Source: Acholoe squamosa (Eukaryota; Annelida; Polychaeta; Phyllodocida; Polynoidae). Taken from it: a DNA stretch of 64,000 nt. Position 1 is the first letter of the stretch. Every line of letters starts with the position of its first letter. The notes beneath the pieces were generated by a model that had not been told where the DNA came from, did no database searches, and saw only the letters and a list, made by a program, of their open reading frames with translations. This document shows, one piece after another, positions 55,439 to 64,000 of the stretch. The stretch lies in contig OX439045.1 of assembly GCA_949317995.1 (NCBI GenBank), forward strand, positions 9,780,174 to 9,844,173. Direction: 5' to 3'. The position numbers were made by a program, and so were the translations under genes.

Positions 55439-55700
55439 GTTTCCAGCTTATTATCGTGCTGCACAGATATGAAAACAGTCCTCGTGACTGGTGGAAATAG
55501 GAATAAACACTGTCCTGTCAGCTACAGCTTCGTCGTAAACAACACCATCATGTCAGAAATCCTCTCAACCTGGAAATATGGCCGAAACAACACCCACAAG
55601 ACACAGCGACTCTGTCTACTTCCGCTGCTAAATCAGCGCCACCGCTGTGCGCGGGAGGGTGATAGGGATGGTGACGAAATAAAACAAAAAATGTATTTAA
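55439..55700 (-). promoter_or_regulatory. Putative 5' UTR and promoter of PIP4K2
   Basis: The stretch upstream of the start codon is richer in CpG than its surroundings and free of the dispersed repeats. It holds an ETS-like CGGAAGT on the gene strand at 55618-55624 and no clear TATA box. The CpG-enriched zone continues into the 5' end of intron 1 (about 55095-55200). The transcription start site cannot be placed from sequence alone. Confidence 0.3.
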
Positions 55701-55780
55701 TTATGAAAATATAGAAATGGAAAAGTACTTATAAAAAGGGAAACCATTTACTCTGTGGGAGTTTGTCAATAATTATTCTG

Positions 55781-56337
55781 GAGTGATCATTTTTTCTTAT
55801 AAAGCCACTCCAAAAAAAAAACTTGTTTCTCATCACCACCCTCATCAGAAAAATCGCCATTTGAGAATTTTGTTTAAAAGATTTTTCTGAGGAAAATATA
55901 CCAAAAATTGAGCAGAAGTAGTCAAGTTTGGTACCAAATGAAAGCTCATGGTCTAGGGAATGCAGCTGGCTATCAATAATAGACATTATCACACTTTTAT
56001 AATGTCAATAACTTTCCTTTTAGAAGGCAGTTTTTCTTTAATACACATGGCTGTTAGCGATGCACCCCCAATGCATTCATGCCCTAATGAATGGGGGAAA
56101 AATCCTCCCTCGTCATTTTTTTTTTCAGTCCCACTGAGGCGGGGGGGGGGGAGCAAAATAACTTCACCTTTTTTCAGCAGAAAAAAAAAGAAAAAAAGAA
56201 GCGTGTTACTATGCATCATATTAAAGCGCAAATTTTGCATGCAATATCCAGCCCCTCTGAGAGGAAAAAAAAACAACATTTTGACCCTCGCACAGGGGGA
56301 AAAACTGGCCCCTGTTGTTGAAAAATGATCACTCCCT
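55781..56337. repeat. Possible GGAGTGATCATTTT-ended element
   Basis: GGAGTGATCATTTTTTC at the left and GAAAAATGATCACTCC at the right form an inverted pair about 555 bp apart. The right end resembles that of 56856-57172. Interior is unknown, with poly-T and poly-A runs. Confidence 0.4.
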
Positions 56338-56681
56338 AAGAATTATCACAGATCCATGATTCAAAACGATGTTGAAAGCCCTGTTCTCCCTCTTTGTTAC
56401 TAATACCCAATTTATTTCCTATGTATACCACAGGCAAATTTTCTAGGGGCTGCACATTTTGACAAGGTTTTTATCTTTCATTTTTTTTTCTCTCAAAAAT
56501 ATCCTTTTTTTTTAATATATTGATGGAATAGGATCAGTCAGAAACTCCCCATCAAGGCTTTCTCATGCTTTTTAAATCAAATACCTGTGATAATCATATG
56601 TGGGGCACCAGGAACTAATGTCAGAGTCAAAAGACTGTATTATTCTATATATTGAAACCATAGTATTTAGGGCCACGATTT

Positions 56682-56761
56682 TAAAGGAGCTCTGAATCGG
56701 CTACGTCCGCCACAGTGCTAACGTCGGCGGACGTAGGTCCTCGATTCAGAGCGCCTTTAAG
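56682..56761. repeat. Imperfect palindrome GCTCTGAATCG...CGATTCAGAGC
   Basis: AAAGGAGCTCTGAATCGGCT and CCTACGTCCGCCGACG phrases form a hairpin of about 30-bp arms around CACAGTGCTAA. It is a single copy in the window. Confidence 0.65.
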
Positions 56762-56855
56762 AGAACAAGTTGCTCCCTCACTTGACCCAGAGCGCCATCT
56801 GACGGCATGAGGATGAACCAACAGTAATGATCACTCTATAGTATCTAGGGCCTAA

Positions 56856-57172
56856 GGGAGTGGTCATTATTTATCAACAGGGAGGGAGGGTGGGTTTGAG
56901 GGGGGGGCGTAAAATTTTCAGACCCCTCCCGAGGGGGGGGCTAAAACAATTTTGACCCCTCTTGAGGGGGGGGCTAAAAAAATTCACCCTCTTTTTAGCA
57001 AAAAAGCCCGCGCGCTACTATAGATCAAAGAGGGGCGCGAAAACTCTCCGCGCCTCCGGCGCAGGGGGGGCGCAAAAAATTTTGACTGCTGTCGAGGGGG
57101 GGGCGTAAAAAATTTTCGCGCGTCCGCGCGAAAACCCACCACCCCCCCTGTTGATAAATAATGACCACTCCC
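56856..57172. mobile_element. MITE family D, 317 bp, TAA target duplication
   Basis: GGGAGTGGTCATTATTTATC at the left and GATAAATAATGACCACTCCC at the right, flanked by TAA at 56853-56855 and 57173-57175. The G- and C-rich interior repeats GAGGGGGGGC. A TWA duplication suits PIF/Harbinger. Confidence 0.8.
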
Positions 57173-58062
57173 TAATGGAAGGAACTTGTCATTAAAGTCA
57201 ATTATGTGGCCATTGATTTTTTTTTTTTTTTTTTTGTTATTTTTTGCCTTTAAATTTGTCATCATCTTTTATATTGGAGCGTAGGGAGACTCTGAGTTTG
57301 AGGTAGGGAATTGCGGATTTCAGTCTTTTTTTGGACATGGACATGACATTTATATTAGACGTGACATAATTGAGTTTAAAAATGCAGATTCTGTTAAATA
57401 AGAGAACAGTAAACAGAACCAACTGGACATTTTGATATTAATTTTATGTTAATGATTTATTCATCACAGTTCAAACCTCATAGATCAGACATCAAATTCC
57501 TTTTATATCTAGATTCATTTTTGTCATTCCCTAAAGAAGGCTTAGAGAGATCTGGAGGAACCTCTAAAACAAATTCCACAACTTACTTATTACATTAATC
57601 CTGTACTGTCATCATGATGCATGAATGAGGCGATGGCGAGTTACTCATAGGGTTGCATTCATGCATCATGACGACAAATGGGGATACTGCAATAAAGCAT
57701 GATGCGACCCCAACAGGTCAAGTGTACAACCCCACTTGACTTCGCCATATATCTTTTATCTGCTCATACCTGGGCGGACAGTTTCCAGTCAATTAAAATT
57801 ATCTCGTGCAACTGAAGGACACCTAATATAGCATCAGGTATCTGAACTTACATAGTGTTGTCATGGTAATATTACCAAGAATAGCATTTCTATTTACAAG
57901 TCTTTCATAGTCCGTGGTCTGTGTTGCTTTAAAGCGCCGCTGATGCAAGGCTGCATCATGCACTGAGGATGTTCTGGTACTGCTTGCGAGGACTTCATTA
58001 GTGCATCATGCCGACCCTCTAGAAGTGTATCAACCCAGCAGGGCCGCCAGGACGAATTAAAG
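57173..58062. repeat. Intergenic: poly-T, two family A fragments
   Basis: 57600-57725 and 57928-58055 are family A pieces (GGTTGCATTCATGCATCATG; AAAGCGCCGCTGATGC). 57241-57590 has no recognised feature. Confidence 0.5.
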
Positions 58063-58299
58063 TACCGTAAACTCCCGCGTATAAGACGCGTCCTCTACGC
58101 CAAACAAATGCCTGGGGGGTCTTATAGGATTTTTTCAAGTTTGGGGTGCGTCTTATACGAGGGGTAATTTTACTATAGAAATGTACTAATCTTACAAATT
58201 TTAGTCTTAAAATGTGCGTCTTATACGCGAAAATGCATGTGCTGAGTTTGGGGTGCGTCTTATACGCGCAGCGCATCTTCTACGCGGGAGGTTACGGTA
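58063..58299. mobile_element. MITE family B copy inserted in family A sequence
   Basis: TACCGTAAACTCCCGCGTAT to CGCGGGAGGTTACGGTA, 237 bp. Family A pieces lie on both sides (57928-58055 and 58300-58350). Confidence 0.85.
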
Positions 58300-58386
58300 G
58301 GTTTAGCAAGCTACTCGAGAGGGCTGTATTCATACATTAATGCATCGGTTCATATAGAATATCCATATTCGAAGGTTTATATAGAA

Positions 58387-58545
58387 CATCCGTATTCGAC
58401 GTAATGATTGGGGCTTTTTTCAGACTAGAAAAAGACCAATTTTTCATGATTTTAGAGTCATTAAACTCCTAACTACTGGAGGGCCATAAATACAATTTTT
58501 AAGCACCCCGGGGGCTTATTGTGTCGAATACGGTAGTGGTCTGAA
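58387..58545. mobile_element. Element L, intact copy
   Basis: CCGTATTCGACGTAATGATT to GTGTCGAATACGGTA. The copy at 39388-39801 has the same ends and interior (AAACTCTTAACTAC/AAACTCCTAACTAC). Confidence 0.7.
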
Positions 58546-58791
58546 AGGGTTAAACATAATCTATATACACATGTACAAGATTCTTCCATTTATACAATTC
58601 AAGAATTTTGTACAAGCTAAGCTGAAACACAATTGTCATCAATATTTGCCTCATATTTCATCTTGTAATACTCAGTTGGGGGCGCATTTCTTGGATTTTT
58701 GTATTTACAGCATTAGGGCGAGGCATTACAATGTTTACAACTGTCTGCATAGACATGCCTGAATCATGGTTACTATACCAGATTGGACTAA

Positions 58792-59097
58792 GGCCACACC
58801 AAAAAAATAAGTTGGTCTACGGATTTCCCTCTCCATATTTTAGGAAATGCAAATTTTTTTTCTTTGAAAAAAGCCTTGTCTACGGATTTCGCTCGCTTCA
58901 CTTTCTACAAGTTTTCTCTTTGTGATGTTTGGCAAATTTTTTTTTTAAATAAATTTTTTTTCGCTCGCCTCACTTTTCCAGCAAGGAATCCATTGGACAT
59001 AAAAAAATTCTTTAAAAAAAAATAAATAAAAATTTGCTCGCTCGCACCATTTTTTCAAAACCAAAATCCATAGACCAACTTATTTTTTGGTGTGGCC
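58792..59097. mobile_element. MITE family C, 306 bp, TAA target duplication
   Basis: GGCCACACCAAAAAAATAAG to TTATTTTTTGGTGTGGCC, flanked by TAA at 58789-58791 and 59098-59100. Sister of 5213-5513. Confidence 0.85.
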
Positions 59098-59459
59098 TAA
59101 CAATCTTTTCTTTTCCTACTTTACCAGAAACCTTTTTAAGTGCTGCATAACATGCTTTGATAACAACAAGATTTAGATAACTGACAACATCAAACGTGGC
59201 AAAGTTTCTGCAGCAAGTGAACACATATAATTTACTGGTATATATGCAATAGGAAATAAAAATATTTCACTTAATTCAATTATTAACCTATAGTTTTCTG
59301 TTGATTCCAACTCTATTCTAGTTGCTGACATGTCTGTAATAGTGTACAGTATAGGATACCTTGTCAAAAAAAACCTGTGTTGTGAGGCTTGCCACTTATA
59401 CTCGAGGATTAAATCGTACAGCGTCTTGGTACATCACCAAAAGCTGCGAGTGCGCCTTA

Positions 59460-59930
59460 TAGGCGAGGTCTTACTCTGCCATAAATTTTCTTGTATAAAC
59501 CACGGCTTGTACTAGAACCAAAGCCAAGGTGTGGCTTATAATTTGCCCACAGTAACAGTGCAGCTTATACAGGGGTATTTGACATTATAGAATAGTAGCA
59601 AACTACCGTAATCTACCACGTATAAAGCGCACCTCACGTATAAGGCGCACCCTGAGTTCAAGAGAATGCTATAAGGTGCACCTGGGGCAGGATTTCTGAG
59701 GGTTCAGTACTGTTCTATAGTAAAAATACCCCGCCTATAAGACGCATCCCCTTCTCTGAGAGGTTCCATAAGGTGCAGTAGGCCTTTGATTCACGTATAA
59801 GACGCGCCTTATACGCGGGAGATTACGGCACTAATTTTCAAGCCTCAGGTGAGGCTTATAGTTTATTCCACAGTTAGGGGTGCGGCTTAGACTAGGGTGC
59901 GGCTTATTTACGTAGTACCTCACAAAGATA
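59460..59930. repeat. MITE family B copy within worn B-like sequence
   Basis: 59604-59829 runs TACCGTAATCTACCACGTAT to GCGGGAGATTACGG. The flanks on both sides keep GTGGCTTATA/GCGGCTTA phrases of an older element. Confidence 0.7.
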
Positions 59931-60343
59931 TTTCAATATTGCTGATAATGGGGAAAGCTGTTATATAATGCATTCTGTGGTTTGGTAAAATTGTTGGTCT
60001 TGTCAAACAGAAACACACTATCAAGTATATGTATATTTAACCTGGAGACGAGCGATTTGCAAAGCAAATACAACTACCACATATCCAGTGATAGTGAAAT
60101 GTAATTTTAGAAACATGTCCTTATCCAAGCAGTCAGACACATATTTATATTGCAAGCTGTGTGGAAATTTAGACGTTTTAATTGATAAACTTTGTACAGT
60201 TTTGAACTGTGGGTGTATTGAATTTCAAAACGGGCAAACTGTTAAAAAAAAATATATTTGCCTGGTAGTGGACCTTTTACCCAGGTGTTGCTTACAGACG
60301 TGGTTTTATGGTAGTAAATTCATGTGTTAGAAATTAGGAATTA
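59931..60343. other. Intergenic, nothing assigned
   Basis: AT-rich sequence just beyond the likely UBXN4 polyadenylation site. Confidence 0.4.
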
Positions 60344-60349
60344 TTTATT
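60344..60349 (-). terminator. Candidate polyadenylation signal AATAAA of UBXN4
   Basis: TTTATT on the plus strand reads AATAAA on the gene strand, about 163 nt beyond the UBXN4 stop codon. The distance and the AT-rich surroundings suit a short 3' UTR. Confidence 0.5.
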
Positions 60350-60511
60350 GAAGCTTTCATCCCAAAAGATCGATTTGTTTGCGCGCCCTGTGTGTTAGGA
60401 TTAAACATCTTTTAGATGCTGGTAGATCTATAATAACAGGGTCTTGAATAGTATGCATTGTTAAGTTGATAACATATCAATTAATACATTATCTGGCGTG
60501 TTAGCTTAGGT

Positions 60512-60620
60512 TTACATTTGTTGTGTTGAATTTCCGTTCCATGTATTTTGTTCATCGTCAGAGTCGTCAGCGCTCAGTCGGTGAATGTTCCCCTCCTGTC
60601 TTCTTCTCACACCATATGAC
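60512..60620 (-). CDS. UBXN4: UBXN4 last exon
   Basis: 109 nt; the first base closes a Ser codon. It codes SYGVRRRQEGNIHRL, then ADDSDDEQ and NTWNGNSTQQM with TAA. As I recall, human UBXN4 ends EGKIYRLRTQDDGDDENNTW and then NGNSTQQM. The exon is too short to show as a long open frame and was found by following the donor of the previous exon. The acceptor is CTATTTCAG|GTC. Confidence 0.92.
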
Positions 60621-63600
60621 CTGAAATAGGACACCGTAAAAATAAGTTTTTTTCTTCCAGCATTAAGATTTTGTGATTCTTTGATTTTCACAGAACCAAC
60701 TTATTTTTTCCTGTTTACGATCATATTTAGTTTTCTTTGATGTCAGTTAAATATGGAGCATTAATAAATATATATACCAAGGTATCGGATTGTCCACTGG
60801 GCACAGCCATTACTGAAGCCTGTTACGAGTGATTATTATCGATTACAGTTATCAGATGGGGACCACATGCCCCCCCCCCCCCAAGAAGCCCCTAGTGAAT
60901 ATTTGGGATTATCTCGTTGGCTGATAATCAATCCCGCTACATCGGTATAGGAATATGATTTGGTGATAGAGATATTATATCATCACATCTTACGATTTTG
61001 GTCTATTCCGGCTGGAGCTGGAACTTTGTGAGTCTGGTGCAGAGCGGCTAGATGTTGATGGCCTGGCGGTGGGTGTTGGTCCGGGCAGTGGTGTGATGCG
61101 TTGGCGTGATTGTGGCGGTGTCGGAGTGAGGAAACTCGAGATGAAACTCCATAGCGTGATAAATGGATAACTAAGGACCATCGTCAGGAACTTAAAGCTG
61201 AAAACAGACTCTGTATTTGCGATACTTGCTGTTCCCGAACCCTGAATAAGAGAAAAAGAGAATTGAATTGTTTGACCCATTACAAAAGGCGAGTTGGGGC
61301 TTGTTATGATAGATAGGAAAAGGTTCACAACCGTATGTCTGACCGAAATACTCACAAGTACACACTTAAGTAGACCAGTTTGAGGCAACTTTTGGATATT
61401 CCATGTTATTTTAGTAGGAAAAGTCTAAATTTCGATTCAATTGGAATGAATGATTCATTTTATCCTTGATATGTGGACATTTAGGAAGCTGTAACTGGCC
61501 CTAAGATGTGGCACAGGGCTATCTTACATGTGATGTTGCCAGAGTAAGCTGCCACAGTAGGCAAAATTCAATATTGTATTCCAGTCTCTCTCCTTGTTCC
61601 CTTGGTAAACCTGGGTTTGACTCACGTATAAGCTCCAATGTATGTAATACAGACTTACCCCCGGCAGTATGACAATGACGGCAGATGGGGCCAGGTTCAT
61701 ATTATATAGAATAGAGACTTACCCCCGGCAGTATGACAATGACGGCAGATGGAGCCAGGTTCATATTATATAGAATACAGACTTACCCACGGCAGTATGA
61801 CAATGACGGCAGACGGGGCCAGGTTCATATTATATAGAACAGAGACTTACCCCCGACAGTATGACAATGACGGCAGATGGGGCCAGGTTCATATTATATA
61901 GAATAGAGACTTACCCCCGACAGTATGACAATGACGGCAGATGGGGCCAAGTTCATATTATATAGAATACTGACTTACCCACGGCAGTATGACAATGACG
62001 GCAGATGGAGCCAGGTTCATATTATATAGAATACTGACTTACCCCCGGCAGTATGACAATGACGGCAGATGGGGCCAGGTTCATATTATATAGAACAGAG
62101 ACTTACCCCGGCAGTATGACAATGACGGCAGATGGGGCCAGGTTCATATTATATAGAATAGAGACTTACCCCCGGCAGTATGACAATGACGGCAGAAGGG
62201 GCCAGGTTCATATTATATAGAACAGAGACTTACCCCCGGCAGTATGACAATGACGGCAGACGGGGCCAGGTTCATATTATATAGAACAGAGACTTACCCC
62301 CGGCAGTATGACAATGACGGCAGACGGGGCCAGGTTCATATTATATAGAACAGAGACTTACCCCCGGCAGTATGACAATGACGGCAGACGGGGCCAGGTT
62401 CATATTATATAGAACAGAGACTTACCCCCGGCAGTATGACAATGACGGCAGACGGGGCCAGGTTCATATTATATAGAACAGAGACTTACCCCCGGCAGTA
62501 TGACAATGACGGCAGACGGGGCCAGGTTCATATTATATAGAATAGAGACTTACCCCCGGCAGTATGACAATGACGGCAGATGGGGCCAGGTTCATATTAT
62601 ATAGAACAGAGACTTACCCCGGCAGTATGACAATGACGGCAGACGGGGCCAGGTTCATATTATATAGAACAGAGACTTACCCCCGGCAGTATGACAATGA
62701 CGGCAGATGGGGCCAAGTTCATATTATATAGAATACTGACTTACCCACGGCAGTATGACAATGACGGCAGATGGAGCCAGGTTCATATTATATAGAATAC
62801 TGACTTACCCCCGGCAGTATGACAATGACGGCAGACGGGGCCAGGTTCATATTATATAGAACAGAGACTTACCCCCGGCAGTATGACAATGACGGCAGAC
62901 GGGGCCAGGTTCATATTATATAGAACAGAGACTTACCCCCGGCAGTATGACAATGACGGCAGACGGGGCCAGGTTCATATTATATAGAACAGAGACTTAC
63001 CCCCGGCAGTATGACAATGACGGCAGACGGGGCCAGGTTCATATTATATAGAACAGAGACTTACCCCCGGCAGTATGACAATGACGGCAGACGGGGCCAG
63101 GTTCATATTATATAGAATAGAGACTTACCCCCGGCAGTATGACAATGACGGCAGATGGGGCCAGGTTCATATTATATAGAACAGAGACTTACCCCGGCAG
63201 TATGACAATGACGGCAGACGGGGCCAGGTTCATATTATATAGAACAGAGACTTACCCCCGGCAGTATGACAATGACGGCAGATGGGGCCAAGTTCATATT
63301 ATATAGAATACTGACTTACCCACGGCAGTATGACAATGACGGCAGACGGGGCCAGGTTCATATTATATAGAATAGAGACTTACCCCCGGCAGTATGACAA
63401 TGACAGCAGACGGGGCCAGGTGCAGGTCTAGAAGTGACTGTGACATGTCGTCCGGGGTGAAGATCCGCTTTGGGTATGTTGTAGAGAGTCTGAACGGGCC
63501 CAGTGATGATGCCATCTATTAAATAGAAAAAAACGATCTTAATGTGAATTGTCATCAAATTCATGATCACTTTACTCTAATCTGAATATTGCAAAGTTTT

Positions 63601-64000
63601 TAACACGGGCTATCTACTATAATACCATACATATTATGCAACACCTCATGTAGAGTTTAAACCGAGAGTTAAATACCAAAATATTCCCTAACATAATTTT
63701 GCATTGTCCGACGTAAGCAGGAAGGGGTGCCATGAGAGATCACTGGAAAGAAATCCAGTCAATTTTGCTATGAAATATATTTAGTTCTCCCATTTTCCAT
63801 GGTTTTCACTGACTCATTATGGAATTTCCTGTATTTCCATGACATTCCCTGTCAATTTTTCATTCCATGACACGAGTTGGTCTTTGGGCGAGTTCTCAGC
63901 CAATTTAGTCATCCCTGAGTCGCCGTGATCACAAGTTATTGTAGCAGTTTGCAACATCAAAAAAATCCGAGTACCCAAGCAGTACTCACCGTGGCGACAT
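60512..64000 (-). CDS. UBXN4: UBX domain-containing protein 4 (erasin), 3' part, cut by the window edge
   Basis: UBXN4 sits in the ER membrane and recruits p97/VCP through its UBX domain during ER-associated degradation. Four exons are visible: 63990-64000 (partial), 63384-63515, 60994-61241 and 60512-60620, giving about 165 C-terminal residues. The UBX end reads GPFRLSTTYPKRIFTPDD, then LLDLHLAPSAVIVILPG; the human protein has NFSLATMFPRREFTKEDY and LLDLELAPSASVVLLPAG there. A hydrophobic hairpin (FLTMVLSYPFITLWSFISSF) and a Ser/Pro/Thr-rich stretch follow, then the ending NTWNGNSTQQM, which agrees exactly with my memory of the human protein. All phases fit. The N-terminal part lies outside the window. 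The intron after the UBX exon is mostly a splice-donor minisatellite. Confidence 0.92.
60994..61241 (-). CDS. UBXN4: UBXN4 exon: ER membrane hairpin and Ser/Pro-rich region
   Basis: 248 nt, entering in phase 0 and ending two bases into a codon. It codes GSGTASIANTESVFSFKF, the hydrophobic MVLSYPFITLWSFISSFL, and a Pro/Ser/Thr-rich stretch. The human counterpart is the intramembrane GTVLYPFLAIWRLISNFL. The acceptor is CTTATTCAG|GGT; the donor is AAAATC|GTAAGA. Intron retention would hit a stop at once (TCG TAA), giving a shorter C-terminus. Confidence 0.9.
61242..61652. other. UBXN4 intron remainder next to the splice-donor array
   Basis: About 410 bp between the array and the acceptor of the membrane-hairpin exon. 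No gene or clear repeat was recognised. The sequence just past the last donor (GTAAGTCTGTATTACATACA) is unique, so the array has a sharp edge here. Confidence 0.6.
61653..63383 (-). repeat. 64-bp minisatellite of 27 units, each with an exon-end copy and a 5' splice site
   Basis: Read on the gene strand, each unit is about 26 bp of intron start (GTAAGTCTCTGTTCTATATA and on) followed by a ~38-bp copy of the end of the UBX exon (CTGGCCCCGTCTGC...CTGCCGGGG). Counting the true exon boundary, the GTAAGT donor occurs 28 times, at plus-strand starts 61653, 61717, 61781 and on to 63378. All steps are 64 bp except three of 63 bp that lack one C. All 28 donors keep GTAAGTC. The array takes up about 81% of the 2142-bp intron. 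Confidence 0.95.
63384..63515 (-). CDS. UBXN4: UBXN4 exon: C-terminal half of the UBX domain
   Basis: 132 nt, phase 0 at both ends, coding MASSLGPFRLSTTYPKRIF through LAPSAVIVILPG. The acceptor is TTTAATAG|ATGG and the donor CCGGGG|GTAAGT. The hydrophobic APSAVIVIL end is the last beta strand of the UBX fold. Its final ~37 bases plus the donor are the source of the tandem array that fills the following intron. Confidence 0.93.
63516..63989. other. UBXN4 intron with a TCCATGAC-type repeat fragment
   Basis: Intron between the two upstream UBXN4 exons. About 63755-63880 carries repeated TTCCATGAC and TTTCC phrases like those at 29669-29885, 46155-46405 and 51545-51640, so it is probably a fragment of the same GGGTTCCC-ended element. 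Confidence 0.45.
63990..64000 (-). CDS. UBXN4: UBXN4 exon fragment at the window edge
   Basis: Eleven bases end in GCCACG|GTGAGT. Read in the frame of the next exon they give Val-Ala-Thr, which continues into MASSLGPFRLST and aligns with AAQTVGNTYGNFSLAT of human UBXN4. The exon is called from the donor and the frame, so it is less certain than the others. Confidence 0.6.

Noticed and set aside
54230..54592. 120-codon minus-strand frame in the repeat-poor end of intron 1
   Set aside because: No domain, no clear splice partner in the PIP4K2 frame, and low-complexity [13 protein letters not shown].
55391..55714. 107-codon plus-strand frame opposite exon 1
   Set aside because: It overlaps exon 1 of PIP4K2 in antisense and shows no recognised domain; kept as promoter/5' UTR.
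63358..63570. 70-codon frame over the UBX exon
   Set aside because: Wrong frame: the conserved UBXN4 residues are read in the frame one base over, bounded by good splice sites.

Overview
The window is animal nuclear DNA. It has long introns, GT-AG splice junctions, and a very high load of small non-autonomous transposons and minisatellites. No bacterial, organellar or viral gene is visible. The protein matches are to metazoan families, and the repeats (TTAA-flanked MITEs, TA-flanked MITEs, an ACTCACTC-tailed SINE) look like those of a non-vertebrate, probably marine, animal. I cannot name the species. All family comparisons are from memory; no search was run.

Two genes are supported, both on the minus strand. 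The first (55438 down to 4380) is a complete eight-exon gene for a type II phosphatidylinositol-phosphate kinase (PI5P 4-kinase, PIP4K2 family). All splice phases agree and the exons give 405 residues, against 406 for human PIP4K2A. Intron 1 is about 33.9 kb and intron 2 about 11.7 kb; exons 3-8 sit within 5.3 kb. The second (beyond 64000 down to 60512) is the 3' part of UBXN4 (erasin): the end of the UBX domain, the ER-membrane hairpin, and a C-terminus ending in the conserved motif NTWNGNSTQQM.

Layout: 1-4039, region downstream of PIP4K2, mostly unassigned; 4380-9624, exons 8 to 3 with short repeat-filled introns; 9625-21312, intron 2 with a 72-bp and a 53-bp minisatellite and many MITEs; 21313-21410, exon 2; 21411-55321, intron 1, a mosaic of MITEs, SINEs, a 52-bp minisatellite, an 86-bp GC-rich tandem repeat and a cluster of CRE-like TGACGTCA palindromes; 55322-55438, exon 1; 55439-60343, intergenic; 60344-64000, UBXN4.

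The most unusual feature is at 61653-63383. A 64-bp minisatellite has amplified the boundary between the UBX exon and its intron, so the intron begins with a row of 28 intact 5' splice sites, each behind a copy of the last ~37 exon bases. Only the first donor keeps the protein frame open. Other notable points are a PI5P4K nucleotide-pocket motif reading MRNIF instead of TRNVF, two minisatellites that grew out of one MITE family, several insertions with clear target-site duplications, nested insertions that give a relative chronology, and repeats placed within about 30 bp of splice sites.

The two genes are not known to work together. PIP4K2 acts in phosphoinositide signalling and UBXN4 in ER-associated degradation with p97/VCP.
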